From an uncultured Oscillospiraceae bacterium (GTDB lineage Bacteria; Bacillota; Clostridia; Oscillospirales; Acutalibacteraceae), in assembly GCA_900539425.1 (NCBI GenBank), contig UQBX01000013.1, forward strand, positions 1-55,407: a DNA stretch of 55,407 nucleotides, in the 5' to 3' direction. Each line of letters opens with the position of its first letter. The stretch's first letter is position 1. Below are positions 23,733-33,500 of the stretch, piece after piece. Under the pieces are notes generated by a model. It searched no databases. It had not been told where the DNA came from and worked only from the letters and a program-made list of their open reading frames with translations. Made by a program: the position numbers and the translations under genes.

Positions 23733-24410
23733 TTATGATATTTTGATTATGTCAACGATTTCAAGTTCGTCTTTGCAAACCCTGAACTTTACCTCAAATC
23801 CCGCATATTTAAAACCGTAAATCCTGCTTTCATCATCTTGATACGCAGGGCGCGGGTCATCTGCAAGTATCTTCATCAGCGCTGTTCGCTTTTTTGGGGG
23901 CAGTATTTCAGCAAGTTCAATTTTACCGCAAACTTTAAGTGAGTAATCCTTGTTTTCTTCTGCAAAACCGCTCTTTGCTTCAGGCACACAGTCGGTGTAA
24001 TTTATGTATGGCTTTATATCATAAACAGGAGAGCCGTCAAGCATATCTGCGCCGCCTATTATTAGTTCATATCTGCCGTTGTTTTCAATAACATCTTTTA
24101 GTTTTACACAGGAAAGAGCAAGATTGTTGGGTCTGAAAGGAGAGCGGCTTGCAAACACGCCTATTCTTGCGTTTCCTCCCAGGCGGGGAGGGCGTACCGT
24201 GGCGTGTTTCTTTTTTTGCTCATTTTCTGAAAAGCCCCAGATTATCCATAAGTGGCTGTATTGCTCTATACCCTTGATATAATCGTGAGAGCAGTATGGC
24301 ACGTTTAATTCTATTCTGCCTTCAATCTCTTCAATTCTGCCGCTCTGGCGCGGAATGCCGAATTTTTCACTGAAATCCGTCAGAACTTTTCCGATAGGCT
24401 CAATTTCCAT
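23733..24410 (-). CDS. trmO: tRNA t6A37 N6-methyltransferase TrmO (TsaA/YaeB family)
   Basis: 225 residues. The beta-barrel TsaA domain shows IGKVLTDFSEKFGIPRQSG at the N terminus and the hallmark ATVRPPRLGGNARIGVFASRSPFRPNNLALS, then DMLDGSPVYDIKPYIN. TrmO uses S-adenosylmethionine to methylate threonylcarbamoyl-adenosine 37 in certain tRNA-Thr. The C-terminal part (DPRPAYQDDESRIYGFKYAGF) matches full-length bacterial TrmO. It overlaps the upstream GH30 gene by 11 bp, so it is the second gene of that operon, a functionally unrelated pairing. Confidence 0.93.
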   Translation of the reverse strand: MEIEPIGKVLTDFSEKFGIPRQSGRIEEIEGRIELNVPYCSHDYIKGIEQYSHLWIIWGFSENEQKKKHATVRPPRLGGNARIGVFASRSPFRPNNLALSCVKLKDVIENNGRYELIIGGADMLDGSPVYDIKPYINYTDCVPEAKSGFAEENKDYSLKVCGKIELAEILPPKKRTALMKILADDPRPAYQDDESRIYGFKYAGFEVKFRVCKDELEIVDIIKIS

Positions 24411-25791
24411 CTATATCACCGTAAAGTCTCATACTGGTTATTGAATTGTGAGAAAGTGTTAATTTCCCGCTGAATGCCGTCTTTTCTTCGTATTTAAAAT
24501 CATTATCACAGTCTGTAACTGCAATATCCGCAAAGGCAAAATCGCCGTTTACTTCAATATCAATTGTACCGCCTTCATTTACTGCAATTAATGATTTGCT
24601 TCTGTCAGGCATCTCAAACAAAAATATGTTTGTGCCGTTTGCTGCTAAACTTTCACTCAGCACACGCGAGCCTTTGGGCGCGAATTGAGTAAAGTGTTTC
24701 ATAGCGTAATATCTTTTGCAGATTTTATAATACGAGAAACCGTTTGTGGCGCTCAGCAGACCGTCGCTGTAATCATGACCGTCTTTTTCGTCGCATATCT
24801 GGTTTACAGCTACCCATGCGCTCCAGCTTTCTGCGCCCATGTCACATAAATCCTGCCCGATTATTCTTGCTGTAATAAGAGCGCCTTCTATACTTTCTGT
24901 GACATGCACGCACGGCAGTTCACACCATTCGCTCATGTCAAATCGTATCCGCTCGTTTCTTGAAACGGTCTTTTTATAGAATTCACGTCTTATCTCAACA
25001 TCGTTGTCCGCATGATATGAATGAACGGCAAATACACCAAGATGTTTCATGATAAGTTTGTCTGCTTTGAACAGTTTAAGATATTCGCCTGTAAGACCGC
25101 CTATCTCTCCGCTTTCGGGACCGTAGAGATAGATGTTGTCCATGTTTCTCTCCTCAAGTTTTCGGGCAAATATGCGAAAAACCTCTGCAACTTCCTGCGG
25201 CTCATAGTGGCAGCCTTCCTGCCATACACTTTTTCCGCCCCACTTCCACTGCGGTTCATTGATAGGGCTTATGTAATTGACTGGTATGCCGTCATCAATA
25301 AAATGCTGTGTTATGTCAAGAAAATAATCTGCAAATTTCTCATAATTAGAGTACGGCAGATTGCAGGTGTGGTGCATAAGGCTTCCGCTCGCCTGACCGC
25401 TTGAAGTAAAAGAGTAATGAGGGGAATTGGCAAAAAGTATCACCGTATCAACGGTGTTTTCCTTCAGGCTCTGTTTAAGAAATTCATATGCGTTTTTATC
25501 TTTGCCGAAATCATATTCTCCGTCAAAATCTTCTTCGTTTTCATTGTCTTTAAGCACATAAAACGATTCACACCTGCGCCATGGATTTGTAACGCGGCAG
25601 TTGTTTTCGTCCCAGCCTGCGCCTATGTTGTATCTGTATATGTTGAGCCCCAGTCCGCTTTTTCCGTACAGCAGACGGCTGATTTCCTCTCTCGTTTTTT
25701 CATCAGAAACATTTTGGCTCCACCAACAGGCTGACGCACCGTATCCCTTTACTGTCTGTCTGACGTTATCTGTGTAAAAATTTATTTTCAT
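24400..25791 (-). CDS. Glycoside hydrolase family 30
   Basis: 463 residues, a TIM barrel plus C-terminal beta domain typical of GH30 (endo-beta-1,6-galactanase, xylanase and glucosylceramidase relatives). KGYGASACWWS opens the barrel. The acid/base is Glu179 in SPINEPQW and the nucleophile Glu288 in DMSEWCE. SGLGLNIYRYNIGAGW is the characteristic beta-2 region. No signal peptide was seen, so it acts on imported oligosaccharides; specificity is undetermined. It overlaps trmO by 11 bp. It is the fourth glycosidase in the window after GH28, GH43 and GH2. Confidence 0.9.
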   Translation of the reverse strand: MKINFYTDNVRQTVKGYGASACWWSQNVSDEKTREEISRLLYGKSGLGLNIYRYNIGAGWDENNCRVTNPWRRCESFYVLKDNENEEDFDGEYDFGKDKNAYEFLKQSLKENTVDTVILFANSPHYSFTSSGQASGSLMHHTCNLPYSNYEKFADYFLDITQHFIDDGIPVNYISPINEPQWKWGGKSVWQEGCHYEPQEVAEVFRIFARKLEERNMDNIYLYGPESGEIGGLTGEYLKLFKADKLIMKHLGVFAVHSYHADNDVEIRREFYKKTVSRNERIRFDMSEWCELPCVHVTESIEGALITARIIGQDLCDMGAESWSAWVAVNQICDEKDGHDYSDGLLSATNGFSYYKICKRYYAMKHFTQFAPKGSRVLSESLAANGTNIFLFEMPDRSKSLIAVNEGGTIDIEVNGDFAFADIAVTDCDNDFKYEEKTAFSGKLTLSHNSITSMRLYGDIDGN

Positions 25792-25818
25792 AAAGATACC
25801 TCTTTTTATTTTATGGGG

Positions 25819-26238
25819 TTACAGTTCTTTTTCCATGTATATGTGCGGGCAGCCTTCGTCAAGGTAAATACCGCCTTTTTCTTTGAAACCAAGACTTGCG
25901 TAAAAACCTTTTGCTCTGCATTGGGCCGAAAGTTCACATGCTTCTGCCCCTGCTTCTTTTGCTTTTTCACAAAGAGCAGTCATTATTCTGCTTCCCAGTC
26001 CTGATTTTCTGAATTCTTTCAGTACGGCAACTCTTCCTATATGATAGCTTTTGCCGCCGTTTTCTGTGAACATTCTTGCGGTTGCCGCGGCATTGCCGTC
26101 AATAAATAATACTGCGTGCAGGCTCTTTTTATCTGTTTCATCAAATTCATCCTTAAAGCCCTGCTCGTCCATAAATACAGTTTTTCTGATGTATTTTGCC
26201 TCTTCCGGCAGATGTTCGTATATTTTTATTTCTTCCAT
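25819..26238 (-). CDS. GNAT family N-acetyltransferase
   Basis: 139 residues. The acetyl-CoA-binding motif is VAVLKEFRKSGLGSRIMTAL (Q/RxxGxG/A type), with EACELSAQCRAKGFYASLGFKEKG completing motif B and IRKTVFMDEQGF at the N terminus, as in ElaA/YjcF-like acetyltransferases. The acceptor substrate is unknown. It precedes the GH30-trmO pair by 27 bp on the same strand and may head that operon; it has its own promoter at 26267-26295. Confidence 0.88.
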   Translation of the reverse strand: MEEIKIYEHLPEEAKYIRKTVFMDEQGFKDEFDETDKKSLHAVLFIDGNAAATARMFTENGGKSYHIGRVAVLKEFRKSGLGSRIMTALCEKAKEAGAEACELSAQCRAKGFYASLGFKEKGGIYLDEGCPHIYMEKEL

Positions 26239-26266
26239 TTCTTACACCTTTTTCAACTTTATCATA

Positions 26267-26295
26267 AATATAACATTTATCAGCTTATCATTCAA
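26267..26295 (-). promoter_or_regulatory. Sigma-A promoter of the GNAT gene
   Basis: Minus strand: -35 TTGAAT (26290-26295), 17-bp spacer, -10 TATATT (26267-26272). It stands back to back with the ABC transporter promoter. Confidence 0.65.
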
Positions 26296-26307
26296 TATAA
26301 TATTTTC

Positions 26308-26336
26308 TTGCATTTTATAAGTTTTTGTAGTAAAAT
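26308..26336 (+). promoter_or_regulatory. Sigma-A promoter of the amino-acid ABC transporter
   Basis: -35 TTGCAT (26308-26313), 17-bp spacer, -10 TAAAAT (26331-26336), 30 bp before the start codon. Confidence 0.7.
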
Positions 26337-26365
26337 TATTTATCATTATAGATAAAGGAGAAGAA

Positions 26366-27220
26366 ATGATGAAAAAAGTAATGAAAATTATGTCTGTACT
26401 CCTTGCTGTCGCAGTCATTGCAGTGTCATTTGCAGCTTGCTCCGGCGGTGCAACAACAGCAAAGGTAATTGAAATCAATCTTTCTGATGAGGAGTACGCT
26501 TTCGGTGTAGATAAAAATCAGCCGGAACTTATGGAAGAGGCCAATGCGCTTATCGCTGAGATAAAGGAAGACGGCACTCTTGATGAAATCTGCAACCACT
26601 ATTTCGGTGACGGAACTCCTGTAGGTGTAACATCTGCTCAGCTTGATACTTCAAAAGATCAGCTTGTTGTTGCAACAAATGCAGAGTTCGAACCTTTTGA
26701 GTACAAAAAAGGCGATACTTTCTACGGTATCGATATGGAGATTGCAAAGCTTCTTGCAGACCGTCTCGGCAAAGAACTTGTTATCCAGGATATGAACTTT
26801 GACGCTGTTCTTCTTTCTGTTCAGCAGCAGAAGAGTGATATCGGTATGGCCGGCCTTACTGTTTCAGAAGAAAGAGCTCAGCAGGTTAATTTCACAGAAT
26901 CATATTATGAAGCTTCACAGAGACTTGTTGTAAGAAGTGATGATACTACTTTTGACAACTGCAAAACAAAGGAAGACGTTGAGGCTATTCTTAACGGCTT
27001 AGATTCTTCTGTAAAGATCGGCGGTCAGAACGGCACAACAGGTCAGTCCTATGTTCAGGGCAGTGAAGATCTCGGCTTCCCGGGTCTTAAGGCTCAGTTC
27101 CAGGGCTATTCAAACGGCTCACTCGCTGTTCAGGATCTTCTTAACGGCAATGTTGATTATGTAATTATTGATGCCGCTCCCGCAGAGGCTATCACAAGCT
27201 CTATCAACTCTGTAAACTGA
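26366..27220 (+). CDS. Amino-acid ABC transporter substrate-binding lipoprotein, permuted
   Basis: 284 residues with a lipoprotein signal (lipobox SFAAC, Cys about residue 25). The family-3 solute-binding domain begins late, at DQLVVATNAEFEPFEYKKGDTFYGIDMEIAKLLADRLGK (about residue 93), and stops abruptly after VDYVIIDAAPAEAI. The segment that normally ends such proteins (DEEYAFGVDKNQPELMEEANALIAEIKEDGTLDEICNHYFGDG) instead sits before the domain, right after the lipid anchor (about residues 40-87). The order therefore looks circularly permuted. The fold could still close because the two ends of the normal domain are near each other. It serves the permease and ATPase downstream, probably for polar amino acids. 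Confidence 0.85.
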   Translation: MMKKVMKIMSVLLAVAVIAVSFAACSGGATTAKVIEINLSDEEYAFGVDKNQPELMEEANALIAEIKEDGTLDEICNHYFGDGTPVGVTSAQLDTSKDQLVVATNAEFEPFEYKKGDTFYGIDMEIAKLLADRLGKELVIQDMNFDAVLLSVQQQKSDIGMAGLTVSEERAQQVNFTESYYEASQRLVVRSDDTTFDNCKTKEDVEAILNGLDSSVKIGGQNGTTGQSYVQGSEDLGFPGLKAQFQGYSNGSLAVQDLLNGNVDYVIIDAAPAEAITSSINSVN

Positions 27221-27251
27221 TTCTGAATTGTAATAAACATCGCTTAAACGA

Positions 27252-27284
27252 CCTCGCCCCGCAAGACGGGGTGAGGCTGTTTTT
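27252..27284 (+). terminator. Intercistronic hairpin and U-run after the binding protein gene
   Basis: Stem CCTCGCCCCG / CGGGGTGAGG with a CAAGA-type loop, followed by CTGTTTTT. It lies between the binding protein and the permease. A leaky terminator here would make more binding protein than membrane subunits. Confidence 0.8.
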
Positions 27285-27304
27285 AAGTTCAAAAAGGAAT
27301 TGTT

Positions 27305-28015
27305 ATGCAAAATTTTGACAGAAAATTTGAAGTCTTTCTTCAAAGCTTTATAGACGGCGGCGGTTACAATGATGTTTTAACAGGTCTTAAAAACACACTG
27401 ATTATCGCTGTTTTAGGTCTTATAATAGGTATTGTGCTCGGCACGCTTATCGGTGCAGTCAGGGTAGTTCCAAAAACAAATCCCCTGATTAAAGTGCTTG
27501 ATAAGATCTGCGGAGTATATGTTTCCCTTTTCAGAGGTACACCCATGGTAGTTCAGCTCCTGGTGTTCTACTATGTACTTATGCCTATTTTCGGTTTTCA
27601 TATGAATTCTGTTTCCGTTGCGGCTGTCGTTTTCGGTATGAACTCCGGCGCTTATGTTTCGGAGATAATGCGTGCCGGCATACTTTCAGTTGATCCCGGT
27701 CAGATGGAAGGCGGGCGCTCTGTAGGACTCAGTTACAGCACAACTATGATGAAGATAATAATTCCGCAGGCAGTCAAAAACATCCTGCCCACACTCGGAA
27801 ACGAATTTATCTCCCTTATAAAGGAAACGTCTGTTGTAAGCTTTGTAGGCGCTATGGACCTTTATGTTGCTTTCAACAGAATGGGCTCAAACAATTACGA
27901 ATTTATGGTGCCGTATCTGGTAATGGCGGTAATTTACATTGTGGTTGTATTCGTGATTTCAATGCTTATCAAGATTATGGAAAGGAGCCTGCGTAAAAGT
28001 GATAAAAGTATGTAA
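27305..28015 (+). CDS. Amino-acid ABC transporter permease (HisM/GlnP family)
   Basis: 236 residues with about five membrane helices. GLKNTLIIAVLGLIIGIVLG and YVSLFRGTPMVVQLLVFYYV are characteristic of polar amino acid permeases, and the EAA loop that contacts the ATPase is EGGRSVGLSYSTTMMKIIIPQAV. It probably acts as a homodimer, as only one permease gene is present. Its end overlaps the ATPase gene by 17 bp. Confidence 0.94.
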   Translation: MQNFDRKFEVFLQSFIDGGGYNDVLTGLKNTLIIAVLGLIIGIVLGTLIGAVRVVPKTNPLIKVLDKICGVYVSLFRGTPMVVQLLVFYYVLMPIFGFHMNSVSVAAVVFGMNSGAYVSEIMRAGILSVDPGQMEGGRSVGLSYSTTMMKIIIPQAVKNILPTLGNEFISLIKETSVVSFVGAMDLYVAFNRMGSNNYEFMVPYLVMAVIYIVVVFVISMLIKIMERSLRKSDKSM

Positions 28016-28721
28016 CCTTAAAAAAAGCTTCGGCAATAATCTTGTCCTCAAGGGCATTAATTATGAGATCAACAGCAATGAAAAAATAGTTGTTATCGGC
28101 CCGTCAGGCTCAGGTAAAAGCACATTTTTAAGATGCCTCAACCTGCTTGAAACCCCTACCGAGGGTGAAGTATGGTTTGACGGCAAACTTATAAATGACA
28201 AAAAAACTGATATTAACGAAGTGCGCAAGCATATGGGAATGGTTTTTCAGCATTTCAATCTCTTTAATAATAAAACTATCTTGGAAAATATTACGCTTGC
28301 GCCCGTTCATCATAAGCTTATGAGCAAAGAAGAGGCAAACGAAAACGCACTGGCTCTGCTCAGAAGAGTAGGCCTTGAGGACAAGGCGGATGATTATCCG
28401 TCCCACCTTTCAGGCGGTCAAAAACAAAGAGCCGCTATTGTTCGTTCTCTTGCAATGAATCCTAAGGTAATGCTTTTTGACGAGCCTACTTCCGCGCTTG
28501 ATCCGGAAATGGTAGGCGAGGTGCTTCAGGTTATGAAAGACCTTGCTGACGAAGGCATGACCATGGTAGTGGTAACTCACGAAATGGGATTCGCAAGGGA
28601 AGTGGCGTCCAAAGTTCTCTTTATGGATGACGGATTAATTCAGGAGGAAAATACTCCGTCTGAATTTTTCTCAAATCCCCAGAACCCGCGTCTTCGTGAT
28701 TTCCTTTCAAAAGTTCTTTAA
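27999..28721 (+). CDS. Amino-acid ABC transporter ATP-binding protein (GlnQ-type)
   Basis: 240 residues. Walker A is GPSGSGKST, the signature LSGGQKQRAAI, Walker B VMLFDEPTSALD, and the switch histidine is in VVVTHEMGFA. FQHFNLFNNKTILENI is the usual Q-loop of polar amino acid importers. A GTG start at 27999 has AAGGAG 11 bases upstream and overlaps the permease gene. A strong terminator follows at 28731. Confidence 0.95.
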   Translation: MIKVCNLKKSFGNNLVLKGINYEINSNEKIVVIGPSGSGKSTFLRCLNLLETPTEGEVWFDGKLINDKKTDINEVRKHMGMVFQHFNLFNNKTILENITLAPVHHKLMSKEEANENALALLRRVGLEDKADDYPSHLSGGQKQRAAIVRSLAMNPKVMLFDEPTSALDPEMVGEVLQVMKDLADEGMTMVVVTHEMGFAREVASKVLFMDDGLIQEENTPSEFFSNPQNPRLRDFLSKVL

Positions 28722-28730
28722 CAGAAATTA

Positions 28731-28764
28731 AAAAAGCCGCTCTCTGAGCGGCTTTTTCTTTTTT
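28731..28764 (+). terminator. Bidirectional intrinsic terminator
   Basis: Stem AAAAAGCCGCTC / GAGCGGCTTTTT with a 3-base loop and T-runs on both strands. It ends the ABC operon and the convergent esterase gene. Confidence 0.92.
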
Positions 28765-28769
28765 AGCTA

Positions 28770-29684
28770 TTATTTGGCAATTGCTTTTTTATCTGAATGT
28801 TCCTCAAAAAATCCAAGCATTTCTTCAATACATTCTTTGGAATATGACGGGCTCGGGTCAAGCACAGAAAATACATGAGGCAGCTTTCTGCCGGTGTATT
28901 TTCCTTTAAAGTCATGCAGCAGGTTTTCAACATGGAGCCTGTCAAGCGTTCTTTTCATTTTATAGGAATGGCTGTGCAGAAAATCTCCCGAAGAGGTGAC
29001 AATATAGAACGGAGGCATATTTTTAATGCCTATCTTATCAATATCCATGTATTTTAAATATTGACTTTTTCTGTAATCAGAGCCAAGGAGTTCCGGTACA
29101 TTGATATTCATTATCAGATTAGGGCTTATAAGATCTGCCGCTGGGGATACCGCACCGACTGCTCTGAATTTTATAAGGGGATTACTTATACAAAAGTCCT
29201 GCCTTAAAATAAACGAGCCTGATATGGCGGCTACGCAGAAAGCCAAATGTCCGCCTGCTGAATCTCCTGTCAGAAAACAGTTGTTAAGATCGGCAGGATA
29301 GTTTTCAGCAGCGTTGTATATCCATTCAAGCGCCGCAAAAATATCTTCTACCTGATCCTTGAATCTGTATTTTCCCGCAAGGCGGTAGTTTAAGTTGAAA
29401 ACACAGTATCCGCGTGATGCAAGGTCAAGGCAGTAGTTTTTGTTTATTTCCTTGCTGCCTGCCATCCATCCGCCGCCGTGTATGTCAACAATAACGGGAA
29501 GTTTTCCTGCTGCGTTTTCGGGAAAATAAATATCAAGGGTGTGTTCCTCTAAATCATCTGCCAGATAGGGAAGATTGTTTTTTTGCTTAACTCCTGATGC
29601 GGGCGTCTGCATGCTTATTCTTTTGAAATCGTTTTTTTCATTTTGCTTCCAGAAAAAGTTCAAAACAGGCGTAAAAAAAGCCAT
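28770..29684 (-). CDS. Alpha/beta hydrolase, HSL-type esterase
   Basis: 304 residues. The oxyanion motif is VDIHGGGWMAGS, the nucleophile serine is in TGDSAGGHLA, the acid is in TSSGDFLHSHS and the histidine near KLPHVFSVLDP, which is the order of hormone-sensitive-lipase-type esterases. There is no cleavable signal; the N-terminal 20 residues are weakly hydrophobic. The natural substrate is unknown: a short-chain acyl or acetyl ester of a sugar would fit the many glycosidases nearby, but that is inference. GAGGTGG lies upstream of the ATG. Confidence 0.88.
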   Translation of the reverse strand: MAFFTPVLNFFWKQNEKNDFKRISMQTPASGVKQKNNLPYLADDLEEHTLDIYFPENAAGKLPVIVDIHGGGWMAGSKEINKNYCLDLASRGYCVFNLNYRLAGKYRFKDQVEDIFAALEWIYNAAENYPADLNNCFLTGDSAGGHLAFCVAAISGSFILRQDFCISNPLIKFRAVGAVSPAADLISPNLIMNINVPELLGSDYRKSQYLKYMDIDKIGIKNMPPFYIVTSSGDFLHSHSYKMKRTLDRLHVENLLHDFKGKYTGRKLPHVFSVLDPSPSYSKECIEEMLGFFEEHSDKKAIAK

Positions 29685-29760
29685 TCTGCCACCTCAATAA
29701 TTTAATATTAGTAATTACTTAATCTTATAATATCATATTCACAGATAAATGTTACATGTT

Positions 29761-30264
29761 TTACGCGGCTTCAAGCACGGTTTCAATAAAGTGCTCAACT
29801 TCTTTCATCTCAAGTTCAAGCACCATTGCTATTTCACTGTGGATTATGCTTTGCGCCTTTCTGTAGTATTTTTCATCTGAAACAGAAAGGTTCTTTCCCG
29901 TGCCTTCAAGCGAAGACTTCTTTTCGTGCAGAGTTTTGAGCAGTTTCAGAAGTTCTTTTCTGTCTGCCGAGTTTATGATCTTCTTGTACTCTTCACGGCG
30001 GATATTGGCGTTATCGTCCCAAATGCTTTCGCAATTTGGAATGGAGCGTATCATTTTCATTATTTCGTCGCGGGAAAGCACGTCCTTCATTTTGTTAGTA
30101 AGAGCTTCATTGTCAACGGGTACAAAAATAGTTTCTCTTGAATCAAAAAAAGGAGAAAGAATATAATATACTTTTGTTTCCCTTGCAAATTTCTCTTCTT
30201 TTATATCAGTTATTTGGCATGCGCCGTTTGAGCCATATACAAATACATCGCCTACTTTATACAT
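29761..30264 (-). CDS. CarD-family transcriptional regulator
   Basis: 167 residues. The N-terminal CarD/TRCF RNA-polymerase-interaction domain (YKVGDVFVYGSNGACQITDI..YYILSPFFDSRETIFVPVDN) is followed by a helical C-terminal domain (about 70-165) rich in charged residues. CarD proteins bind the beta subunit of RNA polymerase and stabilise or restrain open promoter complexes, often at rRNA promoters. It is a single gene with its own promoter, divergent from the secreted peptidase gene, and AGGAGGG-like sequence precedes the ATG. Confidence 0.92.
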   Translation of the reverse strand: MYKVGDVFVYGSNGACQITDIKEEKFARETKVYYILSPFFDSRETIFVPVDNEALTNKMKDVLSRDEIMKMIRSIPNCESIWDDNANIRREEYKKIINSADRKELLKLLKTLHEKKSSLEGTGKNLSVSDEKYYRKAQSIIHSEIAMVLELEMKEVEHFIETVLEAA

Positions 30265-30327
30265 TTTATCCCTCCTGTTTTATTACGAAATGTAAATAAC
30301 GCTTTACCAAATTTTGCCTACATTAAT

Positions 30328-30333
30328 ATTATA
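30328..30333 (-). promoter_or_regulatory. Extended -10 promoter of the CarD-family gene
   Basis: Minus strand TGCTATAAT: a TGn extension joined to a perfect -10 (30328-30333). No good -35 was found. Confidence 0.5.
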
Positions 30334-30436
30334 GCACAATTCTTTTGAATTTAACAGAAAAAATTTACATAAAGTAAAAAAATGTTGCAATTCAATTAAT
30401 TTCTGTAATATGTTTTTTACAATCTTTATATAAATG

Positions 30437-30466
30437 TTGCAATATCCATGCAGTATATGTTAGAAT
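30437..30466 (+). promoter_or_regulatory. Promoter of the secreted M14 peptidase gene
   Basis: -35 TTGCAA (30437-30442), 18-bp spacer, -10 TAGAAT (30461-30466), 40 bp before the start codon. The sequence AATGTTGCAAT occurs twice in this region (about 30381 and 30433). Confidence 0.5.
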
Positions 30467-30506
30467 TACTATAAGCAATATCATTTAATTTCAGGAGCGT
30501 GGCAAA

Positions 30507-33500
30507 ATGAAAAAAAGATTTCTTTCCATAATGCTTTCCTTACTGATTTTCACTGCGCTTGGCGTATGTGCGTTTACTGCTTTTGCAGCCGAAAGCACGG
30601 CAGTATCGCAGTCGGTAATCGATGCAAACAGCTACAATCTTAATTACAACAGCCAGATGGCAGTAGGAACAAAACAGCAGGTTCAGGTGATAATGTATAA
30701 CGGGCAGACAGCGCCTAAACCCTCTTTCACCTCATCAAATACCTCTGTTGCTACCGTTACTTCTTCAGGTGTTATCACGGCGAAAGGCACAGGCAGTGCC
30801 ACAATTAAGTATTCGCCTGACGGAAATTCAAGCAAGAGCATAACGGTAAATGTTAAGGCTATGCCAAAAAGCCTTTCTGTTTCGGCATCAGTAAAATCTG
30901 TTAATGAAGGGCAGAGCTTCAGTCTGAATGCCAAAGTCAACTCAGGAGCTTATCCTACTAATATCAGGTATACCACAACAAACAGCAATATTGTGTCTGT
31001 GTCTTCTTCGGGCGTTGTTACGGCGCGCGGAGAGGGCAAAGCAGTGGTTACGGCTATTACTGAAAACGGCGTAAGAGCAAACTGCACGGTATACGTTTAT
31101 TCAAACAGCGGTATTTCTTTGAATAAGACTTCCGCGAAAGTTGCAATGGATAAGTCTAATGTTACCAAAGTTGTTTACGGCAAGAGCGTTCTCGGCAGAG
31201 ATTTAGAGGCATATGTTATAAACGGCAACGGAAACAACAGCAAGACCTTATTCTGCACGTTTGCAGTTCATGGCTTTGAGGATAACTACGATCATGACGG
31301 TAAAGTGCTTGTAAATATCGCAAATGACCTTGTTACATATTACTCCAACTATCCCTCAGAGCTGAGAGATTACAGAATAGTTATAGTTCCCTGCGCCAAC
31401 CCTGACGGCACTATTGACGGTAAAAACAATCTCCGAACCGGCTCCTCGGCTTTCGGCAGATGTACTGCTTCACATGTTGATATGAACCGCGATTTTATTT
31501 CAGGCAAATTCAAGGGGCAGGAGAGCCGCGCTTTGCGTGATCTGATGAAGTCATATAAAATGGATGTTTATATTGATTTCCACGGCTGGCTCAATACTGT
31601 TCTCGGAAACGGCTCGCTCGTTGATATCTTCAGAAGCACAAATGGACTTTCAAGGGATCAAACCGGCTCATACGGCACTTCACAGGGTTATATAATCGGC
31701 TGGGTTAATGAAAATCTCGGCGCTAAGTCGGCGCTTGTTGAATTTAAAAGCCCGTCAACCTGCCATTACACAAAGGTTGCAAGCGGCATCAGCCGAGTTG
31801 TCAGCGGCAGCTATCACGAGCAGTCTTCTATAAAATATGAGTATACAAATTCTATTTCTGCGGCTAAAAACCTGCGCTCCACTTCAGTATCAACCACTTC
31901 TGTAAATCTTTCGTGGAATGCAGTTTCAGGCGCAAAGGGCTATCAGATACAATACAGCAAGAACGGCTCAAGCTGGAGCAGTGCAGAAGTATTCGGTAAA
32001 ACAAGCGGCACGGTCAGCGGGCTTGATCCGGGCGCAAGCTACTACTTCAGGGTAAGGGGCTTTACTTATTCGGGTAATGTCCGAACGTATTCAAATAATT
32101 TCTCTTCGTCGGTTACTGTGTCAACCAAGCCGGATGCCGTTGCTAATTTCAAAGCATCCGGAAGAACTTCGGACGGCTCAGCGATAATTCTAAACTGGAC
32201 GCAAAAACTCAATGCCGACGGTTATAATCTTTATCAGCAGACTAATGGAAACTGGGTGAAAATAGCCACTCTTGAGGGCGGTATGAGCGGTAATTACAGA
32301 GTTACCACTAAGGCGGATACTAAATATACATTCGCTATTGAAGCATATAAAGGTTCGTCCTCAAATGTAAGCTCAAAGACTACTTATACAACGTATTCAT
32401 CAACTGCGGCTCCGGCTAACTTTTATGTAAACGCCGTATCGTCTAATGTTATAAGGGCTACATGGACGGCAAAATCAGGTGTCGGTTATTATATTCAGTA
32501 TGCAACAGACAGTGCGTTTACCAAAAACACAGGCGGCATATTTGTTGATGCAGGCAAAAACTATTGTGAGTTTAAAACCGATCAGTACAGCAAAAATTAT
32601 TACGTAAGAATCCGTTCATGCAGAAGCTACGGCTCAGAGCAGATAGTCGGCGGCTATTCACAGACTCTTTCAACTAAAGACAGTCTGTTCAGACCGTATG
32701 GCTTAAATGTATATGCAAGAGGAAACGGCGGCAAGGCTGTTTATCTCAGCTGGTCTAAATCAGACGGCGCTCAAGGATATAAGGTTTACATTGTTTCAGG
32801 TTCAAACAAAACATTAAAGGGCACTACAACTCAAACAAAGTTCACCTTTACCGATCTCACTCCAGCTTGGGAGTATGACGTTGTTGTTGAGGCTTATAAC
32901 GCTTCCAGAACTTCTGCAAGTTCAACATACCGCATCTGCGCCGCTCCTGTTCCTGTAAGCGGCATCAGTGCAGTGCTTAAAAACGATAATACTACCGCCA
33001 ATATATCTTGGAAGACAGCTGCTTGCCACGGATATTATATTCAGTGGTCAACAGACCGTAATTTCAATTCTAATGTTTCAGGCGCATATATTGAAGGCAG
33101 TGCAAACACAAGCTATACGGTAAAACTGCCGTCCGGAGCGGATAATTTCTATGTGCGTGTAAGAGCGTTCAAGTATTATAACAATGCACGCGTGTTCGGA
33201 GATTTCTCAAGCCCTTACAGTCTTGAAGGATTGCTGACCGCACCATCCAACTTTAGCGTTTACGCAAGGGGAGACGGCGGCACGGATCTTTATCTTGACT
33301 GGAAAGACGTTAAAAATGCTGACGGATATAAGGTGTATATAGTTTCCGGCAGTGACAGCTACTTCAAAGGCGATACAACCGAAAGCAAATTTACCTTTAC
33401 CGATCTCGTTCCTGCGTGGGAATATGATGTAAAAGTAGTTGCGTATAATGATAAAGGCAAAGAAGCGTCAGCAGTTTACCATGTTTGCGCGGCGCCTGCT

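Noticed and set aside
26550..26747. A frameshift explanation for the odd order of the binding protein
   Set aside because: The frame is continuous from the lipobox to the stop, and both segments are in the same frame, so no frameshift is needed.
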